Shown piece by piece: positions 50,321 through 59,496 of a stretch of 64,000 bases of DNA. Source of the DNA: Planctomycetota bacterium (GTDB taxonomy: Bacteria > Planctomycetota > UBA1135); contig QQUA01000006.1 of assembly GCA_008501825.1 (NCBI GenBank), positions 310,001 through 374,000 on the forward strand, read 5' to 3'. The notes under the pieces are model-generated. The model saw nothing but the letters and a program-made list of their open reading frames with translations, was not told the origin of the DNA and searched no databases. The stretch's first letter is position 1. Each line of letters opens with the position of its first letter. The position numbers and the translations under genes were made by a program.

Positions 50321-52225
50321 ATGAAACGGCTGCTGTTCGCGGGCCTTGTGATCCCGGTTCTTGCGGTTTCGGCAGGCGCGCAAGGCGTGCAAGTCGACCC
50401 CGCCCTCGGGTCCTACCAAAAGATCGAGAAGGAGCTTACCGGCAATCTGAATGCGGTCGGTTCCGACACCATGATCAATTTGATGGGGAGGTGGCAGGAA
50501 TCGTTCCGTCGCTATTACCCCGGAGTCACCATCGGGGTGGAAGGGAAAGGATCGTCCACCGCGCCCCCGGCCCTGATCAAGGCAACGGCTCAGTTGGGGC
50601 CGATGAGCCGGGCCATGAAAGACAAGGAGCGCGACGACTTCATTAAGCGCTATGGTTACGCTCCTACTCAAGTTCGGACTTGCATGGACGCCCTGGCGGT
50701 CTACGTGCATAAGAACAACCCGATTTCGGGTTTAACCTTGAAGCAAGTCGACGCGATTTTCAGCAAGAATAGAAAGCTGGGCTACGATCGCGACGTGACC
50801 AATTGGGAGCAGGTCGGGCTCGACTCGGCTGCCATCAGTCTTTACGGTCGCAATAGCGCTTCCGGAACTTACGGTTTCTTCAAGTCAGTCGCCCTGGGCA
50901 AGGGAGATTACAAAGATATCGTGAAGGAACAGCCTGGATCTGCGGCCGTGGTCAGTTCAGTCGCCACCGATCGTTTCGGAATCGGCTACTCCGGCATCGG
51001 TTACAAGACTTCGGAAGTCCGGGCCGTTCCCCTGGGCAAAAAGGACGGCCAATTCTTTAAAGCCGATTTGGACAACGTCGTCCAAGGCCGCTACCCGCTG
51101 GGTCGCTTCCTTTACCTTTACGTCAACAAAGCGCCCAATCGCTCTTTTGATCCGCTACAAGCCGAGTTCTTGAAGTTCATCCTTTCCAAGGAAGGCCAGC
51201 AGTGCGTCATTGACGCCGGTTACCTCCCCTTGCCGGCCAAGGTGGCCAACAAGATGCGAGTGGATTTGGGTTTTAAGGCATTGAAGCCTAACCCCAGCCC
51301 CGCCTCCGGAAAGAAAGGGCTTCAGGTAGATGCAAAAATCGGCATGTACCGGAAGATTAACAAGGAATTGAGCGGCAACTTGAACGCGGTCGGCTCCGAC
51401 ACCATGATCAACCTGATGGGCAAGTGGCAGGAATCCTTCCGCCGCTACTATCCCGGTGTCACCATCGGCGTGGAAGGCAAGGGATCGTCCACCGCTCCTC
51501 CGGCGTTGATCAAGGGAACGGCTCAATTGGGGCCGATGAGCCGAGCCATGAAGGACAAGGAGCGCGATGAGTTCATCAAGCGCTACGGCTACGCTCCGAC
51601 CCAGGTTCGGACTTGCATGGATGCTTTGGCCGTATACGTGCACAAGGACAATCCGATTCCCGGATTGACCCTGAAGCAAGTCGACGCGATCTTCAGCAAA
51701 AACCGCAAGCTCGGATTCCCTCGAAATCTGGATAACTGGGGTAGTTTGGGAATCGGACCGGCGGCGATCAGCCTTTACGGTCGCAATAGCGCCTCCGGCA
51801 CTTACGGCTTCTTCAAGTCGGTCGCCTTGGGCAAGGGAGATTACAAGGACACGGTGAAGGAACAACCTGGTTCGGCTGGTGTGGTCAGCTCCGTTGCCAA
51901 TGACCGCCACGGCATTGGATACTCGGGGATCGGCTATAAAACCTCTGAAGTCCGTGCGGTTCCCTTAGGAAAAGAAGCCGGCAAGTTCTTCGAGGCGGAT
52001 CTGAACAACGTGATTCAGAACAAGTACCCCCTCGGCCGCTTCCTTTATCTGTACATCAACAAAACTCCCAACAAGGAAATGGATCAACTTCAAGCCGAAT
52101 TTTTGAAGTTCATTCTTTCCAAGGAAGGCCAGCAGGATGTGATTGCCGCCGGCTACTTGCCGATGCCCGCCAAGTTGGTGGATCGGATGCGGAAGGAACT
52201 TGGTTTCGAGCCAATTTCCCTCTAA
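50321..52225 (+). CDS. pstS: Fused double-domain phosphate-binding protein PstS-PstS
   Basis: A 634-residue secreted protein with a signal peptide (LLFAGLVIPVLAVSAGA) followed by two complete PstS domains in tandem joined by a short linker (PNPSPASGKKG). Each has GSDTMINLMG, EGKGSSTAPPALI, LGPMSRAM, GRNSASGTYGFFKSV and the C-terminal FLKFILSKEGQQ. By my own residue count about 47 of 285 aligned positions differ, roughly 83% identity. Ordinary PstS proteins have one such domain (about 320 residues). The phosphate-contacting Ser, Thr, Asp and Arg motifs are kept in both, so both halves should bind phosphate. The ATG at 50321 fits the signal peptide better than the in-frame GTG at 50297. Confidence 0.93.
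   Translation: MKRLLFAGLVIPVLAVSAGAQGVQVDPALGSYQKIEKELTGNLNAVGSDTMINLMGRWQESFRRYYPGVTIGVEGKGSSTAPPALIKATAQLGPMSRAMKDKERDDFIKRYGYAPTQVRTCMDALAVYVHKNNPISGLTLKQVDAIFSKNRKLGYDRDVTNWEQVGLDSAAISLYGRNSASGTYGFFKSVALGKGDYKDIVKEQPGSAAVVSSVATDRFGIGYSGIGYKTSEVRAVPLGKKDGQFFKADLDNVVQGRYPLGRFLYLYVNKAPNRSFDPLQAEFLKFILSKEGQQCVIDAGYLPLPAKVANKMRVDLGFKALKPNPSPASGKKGLQVDAKIGMYRKINKELSGNLNAVGSDTMINLMGKWQESFRRYYPGVTIGVEGKGSSTAPPALIKGTAQLGPMSRAMKDKERDEFIKRYGYAPTQVRTCMDALAVYVHKDNPIPGLTLKQVDAIFSKNRKLGFPRNLDNWGSLGIGPAAISLYGRNSASGTYGFFKSVALGKGDYKDTVKEQPGSAGVVSSVANDRHGIGYSGIGYKTSEVRAVPLGKEAGKFFEADLNNVIQNKYPLGRFLYLYINKTPNKEMDQLQAEFLKFILSKEGQQDVIAAGYLPMPAKLVDRMRKELGFEPISL
50432..52214 (+). repeat. Internal tandem duplication encoding the two PstS domains
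   Basis: Positions 50432-51281 and 51365-52214 are two 850-base copies without length change, separated by an 83-base linker. They are alike at the DNA level too, with many synonymous differences, so the duplication is not brand-new. Confidence 0.9.
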
Positions 52226-52277
52226 CAGTCCAAGGTTCTAACTTCCTCCTAACTCACGCATCTTGGTGAGACCAACG

Positions 52278-52312
52278 ACCGGAACGAGAGGGCTGCCTTC
52301 CGTTCCGGTTTT
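52278..52312 (+). terminator. Partial terminator/attenuator hairpin between pstS and pstC
   Basis: ACCGGAACG pairs perfectly with CGTTCCGGT, with further pairing in the loop, followed by TTTT. Lying inside the operon, it should lower expression of the permeases relative to the binding protein, or protect the pstS mRNA end. Confidence 0.7.
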
Positions 52313-52323
52313 CCTTCAAGTCC

Positions 52324-54501
52324 GTGGAACAAAGTAAATTCAATCAAAGACGACGGAAAGTCGATCGGCGCGCCGCCTTTTTCGTTCGATTAGGCGGGCT
52401 CGGGGTCATTCTGGCGGTTTTGTTCATCGGGGCTTTCTTGGTGTTCGAGGTCCTGCCCCTGATCAAGAGTCCGAAAATCCAAGAGATCGAGCAAACGGTT
52501 GAGCTGCCGGTTTCGGTGCTCGCCGGAGTGGAAGAATTTACCGAGGGTGCTTGGCTTTTGGGGGAGGACGGCCACCTTCGATTGTTCGAAATCGACAGCG
52601 GCGACATGGTGGATGATTGGCCGGCGGTCCCACTGCAGGAAGGGGAACGCCTGGTGCGAGCCAAGCTGGGAATCAATCGAAACTGGATCAGCACCGTTTC
52701 CAGCCTAGGCCGATTGTTTTGTCTTCCTCTGAAAGTGGAGACTCAATACGACGAAGAGCTTAATCGGTCCTATTCCTTGACCGAGGGAAGGGTTTACTCT
52801 TTGTTGGAAGATGGCTTCGCCGAGGGTATTGAAGAATATTGTGCCCACGTCGGGGAAGAAGGGGTGGTGGCCGTCCTGGTTAAGCCCGACGGCAGCCTTG
52901 CGAAGCTGGAACTCGTCGTGGAGTACAACGAGTTCTTGGATGAAACTTCGGAAAGTTTCGAACAAAGCTCTATTTCTACTGCGGAGAAAATCAGCCACGT
53001 CGCTTTCTTTGATCGGAATTATCTGGTCGCCGCGACTCGGGAGGGTGAAGTGTTGGCTTGGAATCCCGAGAATGAGGTTTTGGAAGTCAAAGAGATTCCA
53101 GCCGGTGCCCCGGTAACGGCGATGGCTTCTTTGATCGGGCGCGGCTCCGTCCTGGTCGGCCGGGAAGACGGAACCGTGGATCGCTTGCTCTGGTTGCCGA
53201 GCGAAGAAGGCCCGCCCAAGGTTGTCTTGGGTAATCGATTTGAAGAGAAACAAGAGGGCCTTTCAGCTTTTGCTACCTCCAACCGCCAGCGTGTATTTCT
53301 TGCCGTCGGGAAAGAGGGAGCCTTAGTCGGTCAAGCCACTCGGGGAGAAATCTTGAATCGCTTCGATCTTCCTGAAGATTGGAGCTTTGTTCAGATCAGT
53401 CCCCGTGAGGATAAGTTGGCTGTGTTTTTGAGCAACGGCCAACTCGAGCTATATCCGTTCGAGCCGGGTTTTCCTCAGGTCGGAGCTCAGAGCCTGTTTC
53501 AGAAAATCCAATACGAAGGATATTCGAGCCCCGATTTCACCTGGCAATCTACTGGCGGAAGCCAGGAATACGAACCGAAAATCAGCTTGGTTCCCTTAAT
53601 CGTCGGCACTTTGAAAGGAACGCTATGGGCGCTGTTGCCCTCCATTCCTTTGGCGATCCTTGGAGCTCTTTACACCGCCCGTTTCTTGGGCGGGAAAACC
53701 AGGGAGTCGATCAAATCTTTCGTCGAACTTCTCTCCGGCGTCCCCTCGGTCATCTTGGGTTTTGTCGGAGCCCTCTATCTCGCTCCGGCCATTCAAGATC
53801 GGTTTTTGGTCCTGGCGCTGACCCCTTTGGTCTTGGTCGTCTTGACTTTGATCCTTGGAGCCTGGTTTGCCAAACAACCTCCGGCCAGGCGTGCGCGCAT
53901 CCGCCAAGGAAAGGCCTTCCTTTTGCTGTTGCCTCTCTATGGTTTGATCTCCTGGCTTATGTTGAGCCAAGGCGCCAACATTGAAAAATGGGTGTTTGGA
54001 ACCTCTATGCGGGAGTGGGCTACGGCCACGTTTGACATTACTTTTGAAATCAGGAATTCGGTCGTGGTCGGGCTGGCGATGGGTTTCGCTGTGACTCCGT
54101 TGATTTTCACCCTTGCGGAAGATGCATTTCGAAACGTTCCCAAGCACTTGGTGGAAGCTTCACTGGCATTGGGAGGGACCGATTGGCAAACCGCCAGGAG
54201 GGTTGTCATGCCCTATGCCCGACCAGGGGTGATCGCCGCGGTCATGCTCGGTTTAGGCCGGGCCGTGGGTGAAACCATGATCGTTTTGATGGCCACCGGA
54301 AACACCGCCATTACCGAATGGAACCCCTTGCAAGGGTTTCGAGCCCTGTCGGCGAATTTGGCGGTGGAATTGCCGGAAGCGCCCCATGGAGGCTTCCTGT
54401 ACCGAACCTTATTCCTTTCAGCCCTGATTCTGTTCGGATTCACCTTCGCCTTGAACACTCTTGCAGAGATGTTGCGAGCCCGGAATCGGAGGGCGGTGTA
54501 A
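52324..54501 (+). CDS. pstC: Phosphate ABC permease PstC with large periplasmic beta-propeller-like domain
   Basis: A 725-residue inner-membrane permease, more than twice the usual 300-320 residues. After the first helix (LGGLGVILAVLFIGAFLVFEVLPLI) come about 350 extra residues made of short strands with repeated GxDGxxxRL, VGREDGTVDRLLWL and VAATREGEVLAWNPE units, like a WD40/quinoprotein propeller, predicted to face the periplasm. The permease core follows (LIVGTLKGTLWALLPSIPLAILGALYTARF, LSGVPSVILGFVGALYL) with the EAA loop EASLALGGTDWQTARRVVMPYARPGV and GRAVGETMIVLMATGN. It begins with GTG and its stop overlaps pstA (TAATG). Confidence 0.92.
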   Translation: MEQSKFNQRRRKVDRRAAFFVRLGGLGVILAVLFIGAFLVFEVLPLIKSPKIQEIEQTVELPVSVLAGVEEFTEGAWLLGEDGHLRLFEIDSGDMVDDWPAVPLQEGERLVRAKLGINRNWISTVSSLGRLFCLPLKVETQYDEELNRSYSLTEGRVYSLLEDGFAEGIEEYCAHVGEEGVVAVLVKPDGSLAKLELVVEYNEFLDETSESFEQSSISTAEKISHVAFFDRNYLVAATREGEVLAWNPENEVLEVKEIPAGAPVTAMASLIGRGSVLVGREDGTVDRLLWLPSEEGPPKVVLGNRFEEKQEGLSAFATSNRQRVFLAVGKEGALVGQATRGEILNRFDLPEDWSFVQISPREDKLAVFLSNGQLELYPFEPGFPQVGAQSLFQKIQYEGYSSPDFTWQSTGGSQEYEPKISLVPLIVGTLKGTLWALLPSIPLAILGALYTARFLGGKTRESIKSFVELLSGVPSVILGFVGALYLAPAIQDRFLVLALTPLVLVVLTLILGAWFAKQPPARRARIRQGKAFLLLLPLYGLISWLMLSQGANIEKWVFGTSMREWATATFDITFEIRNSVVVGLAMGFAVTPLIFTLAEDAFRNVPKHLVEASLALGGTDWQTARRVVMPYARPGVIAAVMLGLGRAVGETMIVLMATGNTAITEWNPLQGFRALSANLAVELPEAPHGGFLYRTLFLSALILFGFTFALNTLAEMLRARNRRAV

Positions 54502-56024
54502 TGACCAAGCCTCAAGCAGGGCCCTCCCTGGGTCAGTTCAAGCCCGATCGTGCCGGGCACATGGGCCTGTTGGTGAGTGCCGGCACGGTTTTGACCGTCT
54601 TGTTGGCGGCAGTGCTTTTATTCCTGTTGATCTTCAGCCGGGGAGCTAGGACTTTCTGGCCCCGAGATCTAAACCTGGTTCGTCATGTCGACGGTCGGAC
54701 TTTTTTGGCCGAAGTCTTGGACGTTCGGGAAGACGGTTCCGTAAAGATGCGGACCGGAAACCGGGATCTGGATCAAGAGCGACGGGACTTCTTTATCTTT
54801 AACGAAGCGGAAATTACCCTTGAAGCTCAACCCGAAAATGCGGTTTGGGTAGAACGGCTGGAGCACGGTCCGGTCCACGCCTTTTTTAAGGCGGTGAGAA
54901 TGCCGAATGCGGAAGGGAGCGACGGGGAATTCTCTGATTCGGAATCCTTGCTTGTCTTCCAGGCCCAGGTTGCCGAATTGCGCAGTCAGTACGCGGCTTC
55001 ACAAACGCAACTCGGCCGCATGGCCAATGCCGAGAATGACGAAGGAATTCGTGCGGCTCAGCAAGAGTCCTCCCGGATTCGGGCAGAGTTGACCCGTTAC
55101 GGCATGCACGTGGAGTTGCCGAACGGCCATGCTCACGAAATCGACGGCGAGGATGTGGTCAAAGTTATTTTTCCGAACCAATTAGGAGCTCAGGAAAAAG
55201 TCGGCGTTTGGTTCGGACAGCTCTGGTCCTTCATTACCGCCGGCCCCCGGGACAACAACACTTCCGGCGGTGTTTGGCCGGCTTTGATTGGAACCTCCCT
55301 GCTGGTTATTTTGATGTCCGTGCTGGTCATGCCCTTTGGGATATTGGCGGCGGTTTATCTAAACGAATACGCCAAGGCCAGTGTTTGGGTCAACTTGGTT
55401 CGGATTGCGGTGAACAACTTGGCCGGGGTTCCGTCCATTGTTTACGGGGTGTTTGGTCTTGGATTTTTGATTTACGGTGTCGGCGGGTTCGTGGATTTCA
55501 TTTTCTTCGGCGAAGCGTTGCCGAAGCCGACCATTGGAACCCACTGCGTTCTTTGGGCTTCCGTGACCATGGCCTTGCTGACCTTACCGGTGGTCATTGT
55601 GGCCACCGAAGAGGGATTGAGAGCTTGTCCCTTACCTTGGCGCGAAGGTGCCTTGGCCATGGGGGCCACCCGCTGGGAAATGATGCGCAAAGTGATTTTG
55701 CCGGCGGCCCGACCGGGAATTCTTACCGGTTTGATTTTGGCGGTTTCTCGAGCCGCAGGCGAAGTCGCCCCGCTGATGTTGACCGGGGTGGTCAATTTTG
55801 CCCACGACCTCCCGATCGATGGAACCGCCCCTTTCGTGCACTTGAATCGACAGTTCATGCACCTCGGCTTTCACATTTACTCGGTGGGCTTCCAGGCTCC
55901 GAACGTCGAGGCGGCGGAACCCCTGGTCTATTCCACTGCCGCCTTGCTTCTGCTTCTCATCCTGTTGTTGAACTTGACCGCCATCCGCTTGCGTTTCCGA
56001 GCTCGGAAAGCTCTTGAGCAATGA
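54501..56024 (+). CDS. pstA: Phosphate ABC permease PstA with enlarged periplasmic loop
   Basis: A 507-residue inner-membrane permease (usual length about 280-300). Between the first helix ([21 protein letters not shown]) and the permease core is a periplasmic domain of about 220 residues, part of it a coiled coil ([22 protein letters not shown] and [14 protein letters not shown]). The core has [53 protein letters not shown] and the EAA loop [25 protein letters not shown], then [13 protein letters not shown]. The ATG at 54501 shares a base with the pstC stop; its own stop overlaps pstB (ATGA). Confidence 0.93.
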   Translation: MTKPQAGPSLGQFKPDRAGHMGLLVSAGTVLTVLLAAVLLFLLIFSRGARTFWPRDLNLVRHVDGRTFLAEVLDVREDGSVKMRTGNRDLDQERRDFFIFNEAEITLEAQPENAVWVERLEHGPVHAFFKAVRMPNAEGSDGEFSDSESLLVFQAQVAELRSQYAASQTQLGRMANAENDEGIRAAQQESSRIRAELTRYGMHVELPNGHAHEIDGEDVVKVIFPNQLGAQEKVGVWFGQLWSFITAGPRDNNTSGGVWPALIGTSLLVILMSVLVMPFGILAAVYLNEYAKASVWVNLVRIAVNNLAGVPSIVYGVFGLGFLIYGVGGFVDFIFFGEALPKPTIGTHCVLWASVTMALLTLPVVIVATEEGLRACPLPWREGALAMGATRWEMMRKVILPAARPGILTGLILAVSRAAGEVAPLMLTGVVNFAHDLPIDGTAPFVHLNRQFMHLGFHIYSVGFQAPNVEAAEPLVYSTAALLLLLILLLNLTAIRLRFRARKALEQ

Positions 56025-56869
56025 TGAAGACCATGACCGAATCCATCGCTTCCTCGGGTTTGGGAGAAATCGCCCGGCAATCGGCGGAATCCAGGCCGAA
56101 GCTGCCTTACGAAGGGGACGTAACCTTTGAAGTCCGGGATCTGGATTTCTACTACGGCTCGAAACAGGCGCTTTTTGACGTGTCTCTGAAGATTCCCAAG
56201 GGGGAGGTCACGGCCTTTATCGGACCATCTGGTTGCGGCAAATCAACCTTTTTGCGCACCCTAAACCGGATGAACGATACGATCGAGGGAGCCAAAGTTA
56301 AGGGCACCGTGCTCCTGGGCAATGCCGATATTTACGCCCCCGAAACGGATGTTGTCGAACTTAGGAGAAGGGTCGGAATGGTTTTTCAAAAGCCGAATCC
56401 GTTTCCCATGTCCATCTACGAGAACATTACCTTTGGCCCCAAGCTCCACGGCAAGCATAGCAAAGGGGATTTGGACCAATTGGTGGAAAGATGCCTGCGT
56501 GGCGCCGCCCTGTGGGATGAGGTCAAGGATCGGCTGAACAACTCGGCGATGGCCTTGTCCGGCGGCCAGCAACAAAGGCTTTGCATCGCCCGTGCCCTTT
56601 CCAACGAGCCGAACGTTTTGTTGCTCGACGAGCCGTGTTCCGCCCTGGATCCGAAGGCAACCGCCAAGATCGAAGACCTCATCTTTGAACTTCGCGGCAC
56701 TTATACCATCGTGATCGTTACGCATAACATGCAGCAAGCCGCTCGGGTTTCCGAAAGAACGGCCTTTTTCGTTCTCGGAAAACTAATCGAGACCGGGGAA
56801 ACTCAAGAGCTGTTTACTTTGCCCAAGAAGGCGGAAACGGAACAATACATTACCGGAAGATTCGGCTAA
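56021..56869 (+). CDS. pstB: Phosphate ABC transporter ATPase PstB
   Basis: A 282-residue ATPase of the phosphate transporter. Walker [20 protein letters not shown], the PstB-typical [18 protein letters not shown], signature [15 protein letters not shown], Walker [14 protein letters not shown] and [19 protein letters not shown] make the assignment firm. The N-terminus is about 30 residues longer than in E. coli PstB. It is coupled to pstA by ATGA and is followed after four bases by phoU. Confidence 0.97.
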   Translation: MMKTMTESIASSGLGEIARQSAESRPKLPYEGDVTFEVRDLDFYYGSKQALFDVSLKIPKGEVTAFIGPSGCGKSTFLRTLNRMNDTIEGAKVKGTVLLGNADIYAPETDVVELRRRVGMVFQKPNPFPMSIYENITFGPKLHGKHSKGDLDQLVERCLRGAALWDEVKDRLNNSAMALSGGQQQRLCIARALSNEPNVLLLDEPCSALDPKATAKIEDLIFELRGTYTIVIVTHNMQQAARVSERTAFFVLGKLIETGETQELFTLPKKAETEQYITGRFG

Positions 56870-56873
56870 ACCC

Positions 56874-57563
56874 ATGACCAAGCACCTTCTGCGAGATCTG
56901 GATCAGCTTTCCAGCGACCTCCTTCGGCTGACGTACGCGGTAGAAGACGCCTTGACTCAAGCGTTGAACTGCTTGATGGCTCGAGACGTGGAGGGGGCCA
57001 GGGCGGTGGTTCGAGGCGACGTTCAAATCGATGAAATGGAGGTCCAGCTTGAAGAGGACGCTCTCAAGGTTCTGGCCCTGCACCAACCGGTGGCCGGGGA
57101 TCTCCGGTTTATCGTGGCCGCCATTAAGATAAATAACGACTTGGAGCGCATCGCCGACCATGCGGCCAAATTGGCCAAGCGGGCGATCGAATTGGCTGAT
57201 TTGACTCCGGTTCAGCCTCCGGCCAGGTTCGAAGAAATGGCCGACAAGGTCCGCGCCATGGTTCGGGCCGCCATTCAGGCCTTGATCAAGCGCGATCCGG
57301 ACAAGGCAAGGGTCGTATTGTTGCACGACGATGAAGTGGACGCCCTTCATCTCGAGCTGGTGACCCGCCTGCGAAAGAACATCTTGAGCGGTGAGCCGGA
57401 AAGCGTGGATCCGCTTCTGCGCTGGGTGACTTCGGTTCGCGGATTGGAGCGGGTGGCGGACTTGGCCACCAACATTGCCGAGGACGTGCTTTATATGATT
57501 GAAGGGGAGATCGTCCGTCACCGGGATTTGGATTTAGTCTTGGATCCTGAGCGGAGCGCATAG
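56874..57563 (+). CDS. phoU: Phosphate signalling protein PhoU
   Basis: A 229-residue two-repeat helical-bundle protein. HLLRDLDQLSSDLLRLTYAVEDALTQALNCL, the metal-binding pattern in ALHQPVAGDLRFIVAAIKINNDLERIADHAAKLAKRAIEL and its second-half echo WVTSVRGLERVADLATNIAEDVLYM are standard PhoU. It links PstB and PhoR, restraining PhoR when phosphate is plentiful and limiting Pst transport. It closes the pst operon; the next gene has its own PHO-box-like element. Confidence 0.96.
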   Translation: MTKHLLRDLDQLSSDLLRLTYAVEDALTQALNCLMARDVEGARAVVRGDVQIDEMEVQLEEDALKVLALHQPVAGDLRFIVAAIKINNDLERIADHAAKLAKRAIELADLTPVQPPARFEEMADKVRAMVRAAIQALIKRDPDKARVVLLHDDEVDALHLELVTRLRKNILSGEPESVDPLLRWVTSVRGLERVADLATNIAEDVLYMIEGEIVRHRDLDLVLDPERSA

Positions 57564-57603
57564 ATTTTGATTTGACGATCTGTCCACCTTCTGATTTTTA
57601 TTT

Positions 57604-57625
57604 CTACACAAATTCTTCACAAAAC
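57604..57625 (+). promoter_or_regulatory. PHO box upstream of the Na/Pi symporter
   Basis: CTACACA-AATT-CTTCACA-AAAC: two 7-mers differing at one base, 11 bp apart, the clearest PhoB-type site in the window. A -10-like TACAGT follows at 57631, giving a very short leader before the ATG at 57656. Confidence 0.75.
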
Positions 57626-57655
57626 GGCCATACAGTAGAAGGGATTGATTTTGCC

Positions 57656-58798
57656 ATGGCCCTCGTTGCAACCCCGAAATCAGCCGTCACGGAAGCCGCG
57701 ACCCCCCTGTGGTGGCGGGTGCTCCGACTGGGGGTTCTGTTTTCTCTTCTCTTTCTTGCCGTTGGCGCGGCCACCAGTGCCCTGCATCAGCTTGGCCTGG
57801 CCCTGGCCGGGCAGACTTTAACCGGCATCGCCCACCCGCTGGCCGGTTTGGGTGCCGGGATTTTGGCGACAGTCGTGGTCCAATCCTCTTCGTTCACGAC
57901 TTCGGCGGTGGTGGCCATGGTGGCGGCCGGGAGCCTTCCTTTTCAACAGGCCGTGCCCGTCATCATGGGGGCGAATATCGGGACGACGGTGACCAATCTC
58001 TTGGTCGCGGCCGGTTACTGGAAGCGGAAGCAATATCTTGAGCAAGCTGTGGCCGGAGCCATCACCCACGGCTTCTTTAATTTGCTGGCTGTTGCCATTC
58101 TTTTTCCAATAGAACTCATGACCGGCTGGATTTCTTCCGCCGCCAAGGCTGTAGCGACCGGCATCTTTTCCTTCTTCGGATCTCCCTCTTCGGAGGCCGA
58201 GGCGGCCCAAACCCCTGGTTGGGCTGATTCTATGCAAGGTATCATTGCCGAAAATTTCGGCATTCACATTCAAACCAGCGCGGCCATTTTATTGGCGTTG
58301 GCTTTCGTGGTCCTGTTGGTGGTGATTCTTCGAATTCCGAATTCGGTTCAAAAGAGTTTGTTGGGGGGAGGAGAAAGGGCCCTGAACGCCTCCATGGGAC
58401 CGTCGCTTTGGACCGCCATGGCGGTGGGCTTGGTTTTGACTTCGTTGATGCAGTCTTCCAGCATGACCACTTCCCTCATGGTGCCTTTGTGCGCTTGCGG
58501 AGTTCTCGGTCTGCAGCAAACCTACCGCTTTTGTTTAGGGGCCAACTTGGGGACCACGGTGACCGCCTTGTTCGCTTCCTTGGCGACAAACCTGGAGGGA
58601 ACTTCCATCGCCATGGTTCACCTGCTGTTCAACCTGGCTGCAGTCGTTTTGATCCTTGGCCTTCCCTTCTTGCGTGATCTTCCCGTAGCTGCTGCCGCGA
58701 CCGTTGCCAAACAAATCAGCCGCCGGCCCAGTCTGCTTCCCGGGTATTTACTGGTGACCTTCTTGTTGATTCCGGCAATATTGTTAAGTTTGTTTTAA
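57656..58798 (+). CDS. Na+/phosphate cotransporter, NptA/PNaS family
   Basis: A 380-residue inner-membrane symporter. The two inverted family repeats are clear: GLGAGILATVVVQSSSFTTSAVVAMVAAGSLPFQQAVPVIMGANIGTTVTN and later MAVGLVLTSLMQSSSMTTSLMVPLCACGVLGLQQTYRFCLGANLGTTVTALFAS, each with the QSSS motif that coordinates Na and phosphate. The frame is open to 57572, but the ATG at 57656 lies just behind the predicted Pho promoter and is preferred. A PhoU-like gene follows after 11 bases, as is common for PNaS transporters, some of which carry the PhoU domain fused. Confidence 0.92.
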   Translation: MALVATPKSAVTEAATPLWWRVLRLGVLFSLLFLAVGAATSALHQLGLALAGQTLTGIAHPLAGLGAGILATVVVQSSSFTTSAVVAMVAAGSLPFQQAVPVIMGANIGTTVTNLLVAAGYWKRKQYLEQAVAGAITHGFFNLLAVAILFPIELMTGWISSAAKAVATGIFSFFGSPSSEAEAAQTPGWADSMQGIIAENFGIHIQTSAAILLALAFVVLLVVILRIPNSVQKSLLGGGERALNASMGPSLWTAMAVGLVLTSLMQSSSMTTSLMVPLCACGVLGLQQTYRFCLGANLGTTVTALFASLATNLEGTSIAMVHLLFNLAAVVLILGLPFLRDLPVAAAATVAKQISRRPSLLPGYLLVTFLLIPAILLSLF

Positions 58799-58809
58799 GG
58801 GGGAACCGG

Positions 58810-59496
58810 ATGCTGCAGTGGTTAAAGAGCTTTCAACGACGGGAACAGGGCTTGCCGGAAATCTTGCGCCTGTTCGGACAAATGCTGGATGACGGACGTC
58901 ACGCTTTTGACGCCGCCGCCAATTGCCTGCTCGGAGGAACCGACCCGGAGGTAATCCGTGAAGACCTTTGGGGTACTGACAAGCGCATCAATCGAACCCA
59001 GCAGCAGATTCGGCGGATGGTCGTCACTCACGGGACCGTTTGCCAGGAGGATTTCGCTACTTGTCTGTTGATCATGAGTTTGGTCAAAGATGCGGAAAGA
59101 ATTGGCGACTATTCCAAGAACATTTTTGACGTAGCGAACTTGGGCATAAGCGTTCCCAAAAGTTTGTTGTCGGATATGGTCCGCTTGAAAGATACGACCT
59201 CACTCATGCTGGTGAAGTGTAAGAACATTTTCGAAACTCAAGATAAAGACGCCGCCCGAGACTTTTGCAGTGAAGCCGGCGGCTTAATGAATCACTGCGA
59301 AAACCAAGTCACCGCATTCCTGATCGAGGAAGAAGGCGGCGGGAGTTTGGTCGCCTCCGCTTTGGCTTATCGTTACTTCAAGCGAATTCTCGGGCACGCA
59401 CAAAACATTCTTACCTCGCTGCTCGTGCCTCTAGATCAGGTGGATTTCTTCGAGGACCAGAATCCGCCCGGTGAAGTTGCTCCTAACGGGTCTTGA
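58810..59496 (+). CDS. Second PhoU-like protein, partner of the Na/Pi symporter
   Basis: A 228-residue helical protein with PhoU-like segments: LFGQMLDDGRHAFDAAANCLLG, DLWGTDKRINRTQQQIRRMVVTHG and LIMSLVKDAERIGDYSKNIFDVAN, whose DAERIGDYSKN is the metal-binding signature. It is less canonical than the PhoU at 56874 and is probably the regulator of the adjacent symporter. It shares the symporter transcript (11-base gap). Its last 14 bases overlap the convergent ppk1 end. Confidence 0.85.
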   Translation: MLQWLKSFQRREQGLPEILRLFGQMLDDGRHAFDAAANCLLGGTDPEVIREDLWGTDKRINRTQQQIRRMVVTHGTVCQEDFATCLLIMSLVKDAERIGDYSKNIFDVANLGISVPKSLLSDMVRLKDTTSLMLVKCKNIFETQDKDAARDFCSEAGGLMNHCENQVTAFLIEEEGGGSLVASALAYRYFKRILGHAQNILTSLLVPLDQVDFFEDQNPPGEVAPNGS

